Counted from the stretch's first letter, positions 1 to 10,535 are shown. The stretch: 64,000 nt of DNA from Uloborus plumipes (GCA_038373865.1 JAXGGA010002182.1:62001-126000), one strand, 5' to 3'. Notes: generated by a model not told the origin, from the sequence alone. Translations and numbers: made by a program.

Positions 1-671
1 TTCTTGGGCATGGTCAATTTTTATGGGCGGTACTTGAAGGATGCTGTGAAGGCACAAGCACCTCTTCACGAACTGCTAAAAGGGGCAAAAAAGAAGGATC
101 ACAGAAAAATTCCATGGACTGACGAAACCAAAAAGAGTTTTGAAAAGTGCAAAGCAGACCTGGCCCAAACTACCCTTCTCTCCTTTCCAAATTCTGGAAT
201 GCCCTTATCACTCTGCAGAGATGCCACAAATTTTGCTGTTGGTGCAGTGCTTGAGCAGTACGAAGATGGAAGTTGGAGGCCAATCTCATTCTACTCCAAA
301 AAGCTAAACAATACTCAGAGAGGCTATAGTACCTAACCTACGATAGAGAATTGTTGGGAATATACCTCTCTGTAAAGCTTTTTAAACATCCATTGAAGGG
401 AAATGGTGATTTCGTCATTTACTGTGACCATAAGCCACTGACATTTGCCTTGAAACAAAAGAATGAAAAGGCGTCTCCAAGACAGCTGCGACAACTGCAA
501 TACATATCAGAATTTTCAACAAATATCCAGCACATTAGTGGCAATGCCAATGTAGTCGCCAACGCATTGTCGAGAGTTGAAACAATATCAGTTATTGATT
601 ATTACGCAATAGGAGAAAAACAGTTACATGATGAAGAGTTGCGACAATTAATGAAAAGCAATACTTCATAA
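1..671 (+). pseudogene. Ty3/gypsy pol fragment: end of reverse transcriptase plus RNase H, frameshifted
   Basis: Remnant of a Ty3/gypsy polyprotein that would copy retrotransposon RNA into DNA; the window starts inside it. The first frame (4-336) opens with the RT connection segment (LGMVNFYGRYLKDA) and enters RNase H (LCRDATNFAVGAVLEQ, then FYSKKLNNTQRGYST). A stop and frameshift near 331-350 move the reading to 351-671, which holds the TCDHKPL-type motif (here YCDHKPLTFALKQ) and the closing HISGNANVVANALSR. In the family this last motif normally reads VADALSR; here the catalytic Asp is Asn, so RNase H would be impaired even without the frameshift. Pol continues downstream as the integrase zinc finger and is then cut by a piggyBac-like element. 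Identification is firm; no functional product is expected. Confidence 0.9.
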
Positions 672-689
672 ATACTGAAACCTTCAACC

Positions 690-901
690 CTACCATCAGG
701 GAAAAGTGTGATATATCAACACCAAACATAAGACCATACATTCCAGAGCAATTTCGAATGCAGCTGTTTCAAAACATTCATGGTCTCTCTCATCCTGGCA
801 TAAAAACCACCATCAAACAGATAATAGAGAAGTTCATTTGGCCATAAAGAAACAAGTCGGTGAACGGACTAAGACATGCATCAGATGTCAAAAATGTTAA
901 G
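690..901 (+). pseudogene. Ty3/gypsy integrase HHCC zinc-binding fragment
   Basis: Continuation of the gypsy pol. Translation around 745-840 gives the integrase N-terminal His pair (NIHGLSHPGIKTTIKQ) followed by FIWP, typical of the H2C2 zinc-binding domain that precedes the catalytic core. A stop and a frame change occur near 845; the Cys pair (CIRCQKC) is then readable in another frame at about 876-897. The sequence stops being gypsy exactly at a TTAA (902-905), where a 3.5 kb element is inserted, and resumes after the matching TTAA at 4433-4436. Confidence 0.75.
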
Positions 902-1383
902 TTAACACGCGAGAGCTCGCGCGGGGTCGAAAACGACCCCAGCCATTTTTGTTTCCATTTCTTGGAATATCATGAACAGATAAGGAAACCATCTTTTGGG
1001 TAGCTGCCATTGTGTCATTGATTGATATGTGGGTGTGGTTGGAATTTTCTTAAATCCTTTTAATTCTTATAAACTATGGGGGTTCTTGCGATTAGAGTCT
1101 TTTACGACTGCAGGCAAGTACTGACGTAAGTAAAGTTCTCGGAACGGAATAGGTGTTTTGAGTCGGTTCCATTCAAAGAACTTCGAAACATTTTGGCAAA
1201 AGGAAGTATTTGTTAGCAATCCCTCTTCTAGCCATGATTTTCTGTTAACAAGCGTGACGTTCAAAGATTATGTAGTTCTGTCCTTGCAAAATTCATATTT
1301 TTCAATTGCTTTTGCACTACTTATAACAAAGAAAAGGTGCCGACTCCATATGAGCAAGGGATGAAGCATTTTAGCTAATTACT

Positions 1384-1695
1384 AGCCGATGAAGAAAGTG
1401 ATGAATATGTGTCATTTCAGACGATGAAGGTTTAGCAATAAAGAAAACTTTAGCGATTTTGACAGTGAAAGCAAATTTCCTTTTAGCGAAAATTCTGATG
1501 ACCCTGATACAAATGACATCTTTATTGGAAGAGATAAAGAAACTGTTTGGCTAAGAAATAAATTTAGAGCTAATGTTTATATTCCAGTTCGAAATATAAG
1601 TATTTTTCTTTCTGCACCAAAGGGAAATGCAAAAAATGTTACTGACGTGTTTGAGAGCTGGAACATTTTCGTAATAGCTCATAAAACACTTCATT
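1384..1695 (+). pseudogene. piggyBac transposase N-terminal fragment
   Basis: From about 1446 one frame reads an acidic stretch (FSENSDDPDTNDIFIGRD) and then WLRNKFRANVYIPVRN and APKGNAKNVTDVFESWNIF, a layout typical of the N-terminal domain of piggyBac transposases just ahead of the DDD catalytic core. An acidic piece (DEESDEYVSF) lies slightly upstream in another frame, so the beginning is frameshifted or spliced. The reading is cut at 1696 by the giant inverted repeat. No catalytic core is found on the far side (4247-4432), so the element has lost it. It lies just inside the left end of the TTAA-flanked element, which agrees with the superfamily call. Confidence 0.7.
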
Positions 1696-1696
1696 T

Positions 1697-4246
1697 GGGT
1701 CATTCCATGTCAAGTGTACGAGTCGTCCCCACTCGACCCCCTCCGATTTTGATGAAAATTTTTTTGGATGTACATATAAGACTTGCATGAAACCACACCA
1801 AATTATTGCTCTATAAGCCTTATAGTTTAGCCAATAAAAATTATGGAAAAAAGGCCTCTTTTTCGTGTCTTGAAAAAAATGACCAAATCGTCAAGTTTGT
1901 GCTTTGATTGCTTGTGACCTAAGACGATTATCAGGCTCAAATTTGGTGATTCTGATCACTGTTTAGGGTAGAATAGCTTACTTGTGTAACAAAGGCTCCA
2001 TACACTGTAGATTTTTTGCAATTTGCTGCCAAAGTCGGTAAAAAATCGTATTTTGGTAAATTTTGATCATTTGTTATCAGCTTGTATCTGCTGAGAGAAT
2101 GACTTTCTGAAGCTAATTCTATCCTCGTTTATAGCCTGATAGTTCGTCCAAAAGGTGTGCAAGTGGCATCTCGATAGCCACTGCTGAATTATGCGGGATT
2201 GCTGAATTATATAGGCATATAGCAATATATTATATAGCAATAATATATTGCTATATTATTAGCAATGAGCAAGCATTGCCCATGTCATTATATGGGCAAT
2301 GCAATATAATTGCTGAATTATGCGGGTTGAAATTCCAGTTAAATTTCTTTTTTCTCAATTTTGTCTCAATTTCAAAGGGCAATATCTCAAAAGGGTCATC
2401 TTGGATTTCAATTTTCTTTACATCATTGGAAAGAACACACTTTTCTTAACTAAAAAACGTTATTTTTATTTTTGAGACAAACCAGTTTCAAGGGATATTG
2501 CAGGTCAAAAATGTGTACGTCATTCAACGTGAAATCAAAGAAAAAAAGACATAGACCTCAAAAGTTGATGTCAATTTGTTCTATTAAAATTTACAGGAGC
2601 TATTGTACTTATGTTCTGATAGAAAAAACCTTTTTTAAATGTTTTTGAACTTTAGTTTTTGTGTGCGCATCCGTAAAAACTCAAGAAATGGCAAAAAATA
2701 AAGTTTTGTTTTTAACAAAAATAATTATCTTCTTATCGCTGCTATAAGAGCTTGAGTCTTATCCTATGTGTTATTTTTAAGCTCTTGAAACAGAATTTTG
2801 GATGATATGTCACTTGGCAAGGTTGTAGAATGTTTCAAGGTCATAAAAAGCATTTTCCCATTTTTCATCAATATTGTTTATGGGCAAATTGCAATCATAG
2901 GCTGAATATCTAAACACATCCTCGGCAGTATAATGAATGGATTTTGAATTAATACTCATCATATTTTCAATTACTATTGTTATCATTTATTTACACGGTG
3001 GAAATAATTGCAATATTCAACTCTATCGAAAACTTTCGTTATCTCATTTTAGAAAAATGGCTCTGCAGTCCTATTATACATATTTTTTATCACGTACACA
3101 CCATATTAACTGTTTTATTTATTATTTATCTCAATTATTAATTATTTTTATTTTTATTTATTTATTTATTTATTTATTTTTTTTTTTGAAAAAGGAAACG
3201 ATGCTTTTTATGAATTTAAAATATTAATGACACCTAGCCAAGTGACATATCATCCGAAATTCTGTTTCAAGAGCTTAAAAATAACACATAGGAAAAGATT
3301 CAAGCTCTTATAGCAGCGATAAGAAGATAATTATTTTTGTTAAAAACGAAACTTTTTTTTTTTTGCCATTTCTTGAATTTTTACGGATGCGCACACAAAA
3401 ACTAAAGTTCAAAAACTTCTAAAAAAGGTTTTTTCTATCAGAACATAAGTACAATAGATCCTGTAAATTTTAATAGAACAAATTGACATCAACTTTTGAG
3501 GTCTACGTCTTTTTTTCTTTTATTTCACGTTGAATGACGTACACATTTTTGACCTGCAATAACCCTTGAATTTGGTTTGTCTCAAAAATAAAAATAACGT
3601 TTTTTAGTTAAGAAAAGTGTGTTCTTTTCAATAATGTAAAGAAAATTCAAATCCAAGATGACCCTTTTGAGATATTGCCCTTTGAAATTGAGACAAAATT
3701 GAGAAAAAAGAAATTTAACTTTAATTTCAACTCGTATAATTCAGCAATTATTTGAGTTATCGAGATGCCACTTGCACACCTTTTGGACGAACTATAAGGC
3801 TATAAACGAGGAAAAAATTAGCTTCAGAAAGTCATTCTCTCGGCAGATACAAGCTGTTAACGTATGATCAAAATTTACCAAAATACGATTTTTTACCAAC
3901 TTTGGCAGCAAATTGCAAAAAATCTACAGTGTATGGAGCTTTTGTTACACAAGCAGGCTATTCTACCCTAAACAGTGATCAGAATCACCAAATTTGAGCC
4001 TGATAATCGTCTTAGGTGGCGAGCAATAAAAGCACAAACTTGACGATTTGGTCATTTTTTTCAAGACACGAAAAAGAGGCCCTTTTTCCATAATTTTTAT
4101 TGGCTAAACTATAAGGCTTATGGAGCAATAATTTGGTATGGTTTCATGCAACTCTTATATGTACATCCAAAAAAATTTTCATGAAAATCGGAGGGGGTCG
4201 AGTGGGGATTTTTCCGAAATTTGGGACACTTGACATTGAATGACCC
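1697..4246. repeat. Giant inverted repeat (foldback element), copy 1
   Basis: The ends are GGGTCATTCCATGTCAAGTG on the left and CACTTGACATTGAATGACCC on the right. Left arm about 1697-2820, right arm about 3232-4246. The right arm is a close reverse complement of the left for about 1 kb; for example the stretch near 2140-2170 (gttcgtccaaaaggtgtgca) pairs with 3770-3795. The loop (about 2820-3232) is AT-rich and includes a TTTA run. ATTT lies on both sides (1693-1696 and 4247-4250), a possible short target duplication. A second copy of the family is at 13468-23250. No coding capacity is seen; terminal class unknown. Confidence 0.8.
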
Positions 4247-4436
4247 ATTTATGAAATTTCAAATCAAAAACTAATCATTGTAGAAGTCTCTGTTAGTGAA
4301 AAAATATAAATGAATAAAATAGAATAAAGAAGTCATGAAAAAAGGGAAAAGAAATGAAGAAAAACACTTTGGGATCGTTTTCGACCCCGCGCGAGCGCTC
4401 ATGTGACAAAACATGGCGCGAGCTCTCGCGAGTTAA

Positions 4437-4975
4437 CAAAGCCACTAAATCTAAGTTTGGTGAATACCAACTGCCTGATGCAACATTTAGTGTCATACAT
4501 ATTGATCTAATAGGTCCCTTACCACCTTCAGAAGGCATGGAGCTGTCTGACATGCATTGACAGGTTTTTATCATGAATAGAAGCAGTCCCCGTGCCTGAC
4601 ATAACAGCTGAGATAGTTGGGAAAGCTTTTTACAACCCATTGGATCTGCAGGTTTGGAGTCCCTACTAAAATCATCACAGACCGCGGTAGGCAATTTGAG
4701 TCTCAACTATTCAAAAGTCTTGCTGTACTATGTGGTGCAAAATTGTTAGCACAACCGCGTACCACCCCCAATGCAATGGAAAAATTGAGAGATGGCATCA
4801 AAGTTTAAAAAGTGCCATTAAAGCACACAACAACATAAGGTGGACTGAAACCCTCCCTACCATTCTACTGGGTATGAGAGCTACTGTTAAACCAGAAACC
4901 AACCACTCAATCGCTCAAATGGTATATGGTACTACAGTAAAACCTCTCCAAAACGGACACCTACAGGGACCTAAA
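4437..4975 (+). pseudogene. Ty3/gypsy integrase catalytic core, broken
   Basis: Continuation of the gypsy pol after the piggyBac-like insertion. Three pieces in different frames show the integrase core: HIDLIGPLPPSEGME (first Asp, near 4500), then FGVPTKIITDRGRQFESQLF (second Asp, near 4680), then TTAYHPQCNGKIERWHQSLK (catalytic Glu, near 4780) running on to LPTILLGMRATVKPETNHS. Stops at 4558 and 4806 and at least two frame changes break it, and sequence between the first two blocks looks shortened. The core would join retrotransposon cDNA to target DNA. It ends at a TA (4976-4977), where a pogo-like element is inserted. Confidence 0.85.
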
Positions 4976-4977
4976 TA

Positions 4978-6189
4978 TTGTCCGGTTTAAAGGGGTGTCC
5001 GCTTAAGGGAGGGACAAGAAAAGTAAATACAAAATTAGTTTCTAAATTATTCAATTATAACAGAGCAATTAACTACACGTATTAAAAGAAAACTTTTTCC
5101 CTGATCAACAGCGATTTGAAAGAACAAAAAAAAAAAAAATAATAATAATAATGAAATGGAATAAGCTTTAGTTTCAGGTTCAAAAGTAATTAATAATTTA
5201 AAATGTGCTAAGAAAGTACATAAACATACCTATGTCAGTTTTGAAGGAAAAAAAAGATGTTATAGAAGCTTGTGTGGAGTAGTTTATGCTCATCATTCTT
5301 CATGATAAATTTTAAGCTTTTGAGTTAATTTTACTCCTATTCTTTCCATTCACACCTATGCTATAGCATTATTTTTCACTTCACTTCAAAAAAAAAAACC
5401 GTGTTGCTGGAGTTAAGTACCCTACCCATGTCTTTTCAACAATTGTCCCCGCCCATTGGAAACTGATAAAGTGCAGCAGAGGCCGCAGTCTGGCAATAGA
5501 GGTTTAAATAAGACTTAGGCAAAATCACGTTCTCAACCTCTATTGTAAACACTGAAGAACACATGGCGGCAGCACCCTATGATCTATAGTCCTGACATGG
5601 CGGACAGCTTGATTACTCTCGGGAGAAGATCAAAGTATTTAACCAATTAACAGAGTGGAGTCGCACTCTATGACCAACAGCTGCATTCCCACACACAAGA
5701 GCATTAAAATGTATTCCCTACGCTAAACAATAGATTCAATATTCGCTTTCCACCTCAGCAGACTTTTTCCAGTCAAGTTCGGAAATGATAGTGCATTTTC
5801 GTAATGAGAAAAATATATTTTTGTGGTTTGTTGCGGTTTGTTGCGGAGGAAGGTGTTACAAATCCCCTTTGTGGTTGCCTCCCGTTGTGTTTAACAATAT
5901 CAGTGTTGGAAGTGAACTGAATCAAGTATTTTCAATTGATCTCTTTTTTTTTTCTCCCAACAAGAAACTAGACAGATTTCTATGAAATTGTCCGTCGGTG
6001 TCCGTTTTCATGAGTAAAGAAAGAGGCTTTTTGCAAGATAAGCTGTGTCCGTGTCCGGTTAAGTGAGTGTCCGCTTTAATGGGGGGATTCTTAATGGTTT
6101 AACCCTAGAAAAAGGATGGGAAAAAAATAAACTGTCCGTAAGGAGGGGTGTCCGCTTTGAAGGGGTGTCCGTTAAGCGAGGTTTCACTG
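4978..6189. mobile_element. pogo/Tc1-mariner-like non-autonomous element with GTCCG repeats
   Basis: A 1.2 kb non-coding block sits between gypsy integrase core and gypsy pol C-terminus, with TA on both sides (4976-4977 and 6190-6191). The right end, read inward, is CAGTGAAACCTCGCTTAACG, the CAGTG start typical of pogo/Tigger ends. Subterminal units of the form GTCCGNTTAAG or GGGTGTCCGCTT recur at both ends (4979-5015, 5990-6085, 6130-6175). The left end does not carry the inverted CAGTG terminus and instead resembles the right-end units in direct orientation, so it is truncated or rearranged. No transposase is visible. Confidence 0.65.
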
Positions 6190-6191
6190 TA

Positions 6192-6632
6192 ATATTTAGT
6201 TACCAGGAGAATTTTACCAGGGACCCAGAGACATTTGTGACTGAGTTACAAAAAACTATGGAGGAATTGAAACCAACACCAACTACTATAAAAAATCAAA
6301 AGTTTTTTGCACATAAGAACCTGAGATCTTGCTCTCATGTGTTTGTAAGAATTGATCGAATTAGGAAAGCCCTTGAACCACCTTATGAAGGACCTCATGT
6401 GGTTGTGGACAAATTTGACAAATTTTTTACAGTGCTGGTTAAAGGCAAAAATGTAAATATCAGTATAGATCGCCTAAAACCAGCATATTTGTTGCAAAAC
6501 ACAGATAAAGTAACTCCAAGTAAAATATCAGATGAGACTTCAGATGCAAAGGACTTTCACCTCTCTTCTGATTCTGAAAACCAGTCAAGTTCTGGTAGGC
6601 TTATTAAAAAAACAGTCAGATTTCAAGACTGA
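6192..6632 (+). pseudogene. Ty3/gypsy pol C-terminus (integrase GPY/F module)
   Basis: An open frame continues to a stop at 6630-6632. It reads YQENFTRDPETFVTELQ, then HVFVRIDRIRKALEPPYEGP and VLVKGKNVNISIDRLKPAYL, the classic GPY/F module that ends gypsy integrases, followed by an acidic Ser-rich tail. The same open frame extends upstream to 6063 only because it reads through the inserted pogo-like end; the true gypsy part begins near 6192. This segment is intact, unlike the core, but is cut off from it by the insertion. 3' untranslated sequence or an LTR should follow. Confidence 0.85.
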
Positions 6633-7190
6633 GAACTTGTATATATATGCAAATAGAAAAATAATAGTCAATAATATTTATAAAATTGAAATGTTATACT
6701 GAATTATTTACATGTTTTGCAAAAGAAAATTTGGAAATTGTTTAAATATTAAATTAATTATGCATACATAAAATTATTAGTAATTTATTATTAGATATTC
6801 TCTGCCCCATCGATGCTCTGTCCCTGTACACAGTGAGGAGGCACTTCCCTGTCAGGCTTTGGTTAGAGACAAAGGGAAATCTTAGGCACAGGAGACTTGG
6901 GCCCATGAACGGATGTTACAATGGGGTGTCACCACTCACTGATCTTCTTAATCCAGCCACTGCGATTGGCTAAAAGCGGAAGTGTGTCATGGGCCGAACA
7001 CCAGCGGGCCCTCTGTTCGTTCTCAAAGCTGTGCGAAGCGGTAAAAAAGTGAAATTTAAAAACTTTCTTGCGTTGTATTAGCGATGTGCAAAAAGGGGAA
7101 GGAAGGCTGAAGGTTAAAATAAGTTTTGTGCCCTATGTTTTTTCATTGAACTGAATACAAAACGATATATTTAAAATATGTTTATTTTTC
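6633..7190. other. Region downstream of gypsy pol; possible 3' UTR or LTR
   Basis: No coding region is supported. AT-rich sequence to about 6800 is followed by a more GC-balanced block (6800-7060). By position it could be the gypsy 3' UTR or LTR, but the matching 5' LTR lies outside the window, so this cannot be tested here. Confidence 0.3.
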
Positions 7191-7194
7191 TTCC

Positions 7195-7316
7195 ATTTTG
7201 TCTGGGCGGGCCCGGCACACCCGGCCCATAGTGAGGAGCCACCCCTGCTGTGATTGCAGTGCTTGCGCTCTCTTAAGGGCGCCCCCCTCACTTCATTCAT
7301 TCATTCATTCATTCAA
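7195..7316 (+). repeat. LINE 3' UTR stub ending in a (TTCA)n tail
   Basis: The block at about 7240-7316 (cagtgcttgcgctctcttaa, then gggcgcccccctcacttc, then five or six TTCA units) matches in reverse the sequence at about 31125-31180. At that second place it directly follows the 3' end of an R1/I-like LINE. This is therefore a severely 5'-truncated copy of the same LINE ending in its tetranucleotide tail. Confidence 0.6.
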
Positions 7317-7522
7317 GTTGCAAAATACAACCTAATGACATCTTATGTTGCACCCTGAATACTTTATTACATAATTTTACAGAATTGTCCTAACTTTATA
7401 AGAAACAGCTGTTTAAAGCTTTGAAAAAATGAACAATAGATTTATTCATTATTTGGTATTATAATTACCACATTTTTTTTCTCTTATAGGAATCATGTTT
7501 GTTTGACACAAATTTGATTTAA

Positions 7523-7771
7523 CCTTTAGGAACCGGGCCGTACACATGTTGTACCATAAGTCTTTTTTCTTTAGAGGCAGGGTTGAAATTTTCACTCAAA
7601 CCCTTTAGAGCCGGGGATTTTTTTAAGGTTTCATACGTCTGGTACGACGGTTTATACCTTCTCTTTTCAATGGAAAAGAAATCTATGAAAGAAAAAGAAA
7701 TCAATGGTTCAACTGTCGTACTACCTAGGTCGAAAGAAAAATTTCTATATGAACAGCACGGTTCGAAAAGG
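7523..7771. mobile_element. 249-bp MITE with TTAA flanks (piggyBac-type)
   Basis: TTAA stands on both sides (7519-7522 and 7772-7775). The left end begins CCTTTAGGAACCGGGCCGT and the right, read inward, begins CCTTTTCGAACCGTGCTGT. A subterminal copy of the end motif (CCCTTTAGAGCCGGGG) is at about 7600. It has no coding capacity. The small open frames here are chance. Confidence 0.7.
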
Positions 7772-7775
7772 TTAA

Positions 7776-8360
7776 TAAAGCGGCTAATTTAATAAAGCTA
7801 GATATTTTTCTTGACGATTTGATTCATTAAAGCGGCTGATTCAATTAACTGGCTTCTGCAGCCGTGCAAAAAACGAAAAAGAGTAGACATGGTGGCCAAG
7901 AGGCCATGGCAGTCTAGTCAGAGACTAAGTTTATTGGGAGGGCGCAGCGAGGAATGAAATAGTGTAAGTTTTATAAGTTTTACAGGAGAGGGGGAGCCAG
8001 CGAGAGAACTGACAAGGGGCGCACCTTAGCCCTGGTCGGCCCATAAAATAAAGGTAGAGAAATATTTTTTCTTGGGCTGAACAGACCGACAGCATGCAAT
8101 AGAAGTAAGATAAAAAAAAAAAAGAACTTCCTAAATGCATTATTCTGAATGAAATAAATTTTCGTAGCAATATTTTAAACAAATTTTTTCTCCAGTCATA
8201 TGTTACAAAAATGTAAGAGCCAAGATTTTAACATTTCTGATTGTAGAAAAAAGTTCAATTTCTGAATTTGGAAGGTTATGAACCTGTCCCCCCCCCCCCT
8301 TCATGCATTTGTAAGGAAATTAATAATTCAAGGTTGAAACTTAGTGCCCAAAATAATTAA
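7776..8360. other. No gene seen
   Basis: AT-rich sequence with a C-homopolymer at about 8287-8299. No coding region or repeat end is supported. Confidence 0.5.
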
Positions 8361-9209
8361 CAGTGAACTCTCACTTATGCACCTCCTCACTTATGTGCCT
8401 TTTTCACTTATAAGATGATTTTCTGTGGTCCCGGCTCATTCCATAGTAAAACTATGATAATTTCATTCATTTATGCGTCGCTCCAAAGATTAATATTTCA
8501 CTTATACGCCGATTTTTTTCTTACCATGTGCAAAAATTATTATTTTTCTTTAAAAAATTGAGCATGTTTCTTCATTTTCCTCTTAAAGCATTCCTTCAGC
8601 ATGAATTAAGATCCGAAGCTCTTATCTGTTAAGCCCCCTTTGTTGACAACCCGTGCATGCAAGGGAAGAAATGCATACCTTTTCCTTCAGTTCCGTGAAT
8701 GAAAGAGGTTGGTGTTTTTTTGTGACAACCTTTAAAGCAACCGAGATGAGGGAGGTGCTTGCAACTCTCCCTTGAGATCCCCCCTAAAGATTTTTTTTTT
8801 TTCTTTATTTGCGGTTTAAGCACTTCAGCTTTCGATTGTGCTTTATTTAAGACTTATCTCTCAACCATGCTTTCAGAAAGTGAATGGTTTAAAGAGATTT
8901 GAAGTAATCCTTTCAACTTTCTAGAAAAAGATGTAGCTGATAATTCTGAAATTCTGGATTCGACTTTCAGAGGAATTCAGAGAGAAAAAATTGTAATTCA
9001 CATTTAAGTTAGTTACGTTTAGTTACAATAATTGTCTAACAGTTATTGATATCAACCTATTTTATATAAAAACATTCTTATTCATGCTGTCACTAAATGA
9101 TATGCCTTGTTTTAGACTTCTGAATGGGCTTTTTTGCTTATGCGTCTTTCTCACTTATGCGACTTTTACTGTTGGCCCCTTGGACGGGCGCATAAGTGAG
9201 AGTTCACTG
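8361..9209. mobile_element. pogo/Tigger-type MITE
   Basis: Inverted ends: the left is CAGTGAACTCTCACTTATGC (8361-8380); the right, read inward from 9209, is CAGTGAACTCTCACTTATGC as well, perfect over 20 bp. TA follows the right end (9210-9211); the left flank is AA, probably a mutated TA. Subterminal CACTTATG units repeat inside both ends. The 849-bp interior has no supported coding sequence. CAGTG ends plus TA indicate the pogo branch of Tc1/mariner. Confidence 0.8.
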
Positions 9210-9821
9210 TACATTCTTTTAAGAACAAAGCATGCTATACTTTCCTTGACTTGTGGAGGGCATAAACTACAGCCTATGTAGCTTATAGGTAAATACAAGA
9301 CTGGACAACTCGTAAGGAAAAGGAGTGGAGGGGCTCTTCCTAAAAACCAGTTTTTGTTTTGAAATTAAAGTCTTAAAAATGCAGTTTCAAGTCATTTTTG
9401 GTGACATTAGGTAGGAGAGTTTAGGTCAAAAGGCTTATTTTAAGTCTTAATCCAGGTGGCTGCTCCATTCAGACCATTAGGTTAGAAAAGGACGGGAACA
9501 TTCAGGGTCAGACAGTGGGGAAACACATCTTTTACTCCATCTTTGATTTGATACTTTTTTTGACTTGATACCTTAATATATTTTTACTTCCTATGGTACT
9601 ATGAGAGAAATCACAGTTTATAAAATCATAATAGTTAAAGATCATTAAATTTTTAAGATCTCTTCCGCTAACAATACATATTCCTTTGGTGTATTTTTCA
9701 TCAGTGCAATGGAATGAAGAATTCGTAGGGGGTCTATGTTTAAAGGCGCAAGGGCGGATGAACCTTGTAGGCGTACCAGCACGAGGGCAGAGGGGCTGGC
9801 TGCCAATCCGCCCCTGCCAAC
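9210..9821. other. No gene seen
   Basis: Unique-looking AT-rich sequence. A short GC-rich inverted stretch at about 9745-9822 ends in a hAT-like terminus (CAGGGGCGGATTGG on the minus strand), but no partner end was found. Confidence 0.4.
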
Positions 9822-10535
9822 AACCCAAGTAGCACACTTTGTTGTATAAACGTTGTAAAATGGTTATTAACATTGTAACAACCGCTTATAAACGTTAATA
9901 AAACGCTTTAACATTATTTGTGCTACCTATTGTGTACATATCTCTTTTGGCGTGCTATAAATTCAAAGTTAATTTCGTTAAACTACAACTAGGTACCTTC
10001 TTCTGCAAACTTTTATGCATTGATTCACCAGCCTCGAACGAAGAAAAAAAAGCGGAAAAAATAAGAAAAAAAATTTGATATGGGCCCCACACTACTTCCT
10101 TTTATCTGTAAATTTCTTAGTATATGCCTGTGTTAAAATAGTGCTTAGAGTGAGCAAGATAACAATTCAAGCATTTCCACCCCTAGATTCAACCGAAACA
10201 ATGCAAAAAAATGTTTTACAATAATTATTTTTTTAAATATCGCTGATTTTAACATCATTTTGTGGATTTTTTGCAAGATTTCTCCAATAGCGCCAAATTG
10301 AACCCAGATTTAAAAAATCATTTTTTTCGCCAAATTTGTCGAGAATTCATATCATTTAGTCTGCATTGAAATTAACACTGATTTACCCCCAAAAAGGGGG
10401 TAAAAGACCCCCTTGCCTTGGGAACATTTGAATGCAGCCACAAGGGGATGTGCACAACTAGACGCCCCTCAGAGCCTACATACCAAACTAGAAGCTTCTA
10501 CGGCATACAGTTTTTGAGTTATATGACATACATAC

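Larger units (their letters stand above)
906..4432 (+). mobile_element. piggyBac-like element flanked by TTAA, inserted in gypsy integrase
   Basis: Both flanks are TTAA (902-905 and 4433-4436), the piggyBac target duplication. The ends are inverted and GC-rich: the left starts CACGCGAGAGCTCGCG and the right, read inward, starts CTCGCGAGAGCTCGCG. Each end then reaches a short self-hairpin of the type GGGGTCG-AAAA-CGACCCC (924-941, and 4372-4388 on the other side with one change). A transposase N-terminal relic lies just inside the left end. Most of the interior (1697-4246) is a giant inverted repeat that probably inserted later. The element interrupts the gypsy integrase, so it is younger than the gypsy copy. 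Confidence 0.8.

Noticed and set aside
2937..3227. 96-codon frame in the foldback loop as a membrane protein
   Set aside because: Its hydrophobic appearance comes from TTTA/TTA low-complexity DNA. It is not preserved in the second copy of the loop.
4293..4706. 137-codon frame on the minus strand
   Set aside because: It is antisense to the gypsy integrase and the piggyBac-like right end. A shadow reading.
6063..6632. 189-codon frame taken as one protein from its first Met
   Set aside because: The first ~43 codons read through the inserted pogo-like end (GTCCG repeats). Only the part from about 6192 is gypsy pol.
9532..9873. 113-codon frame on the minus strand
   Set aside because: It crosses into the AACGTT-rich repeat block at 9822 and shows no recognisable domain.
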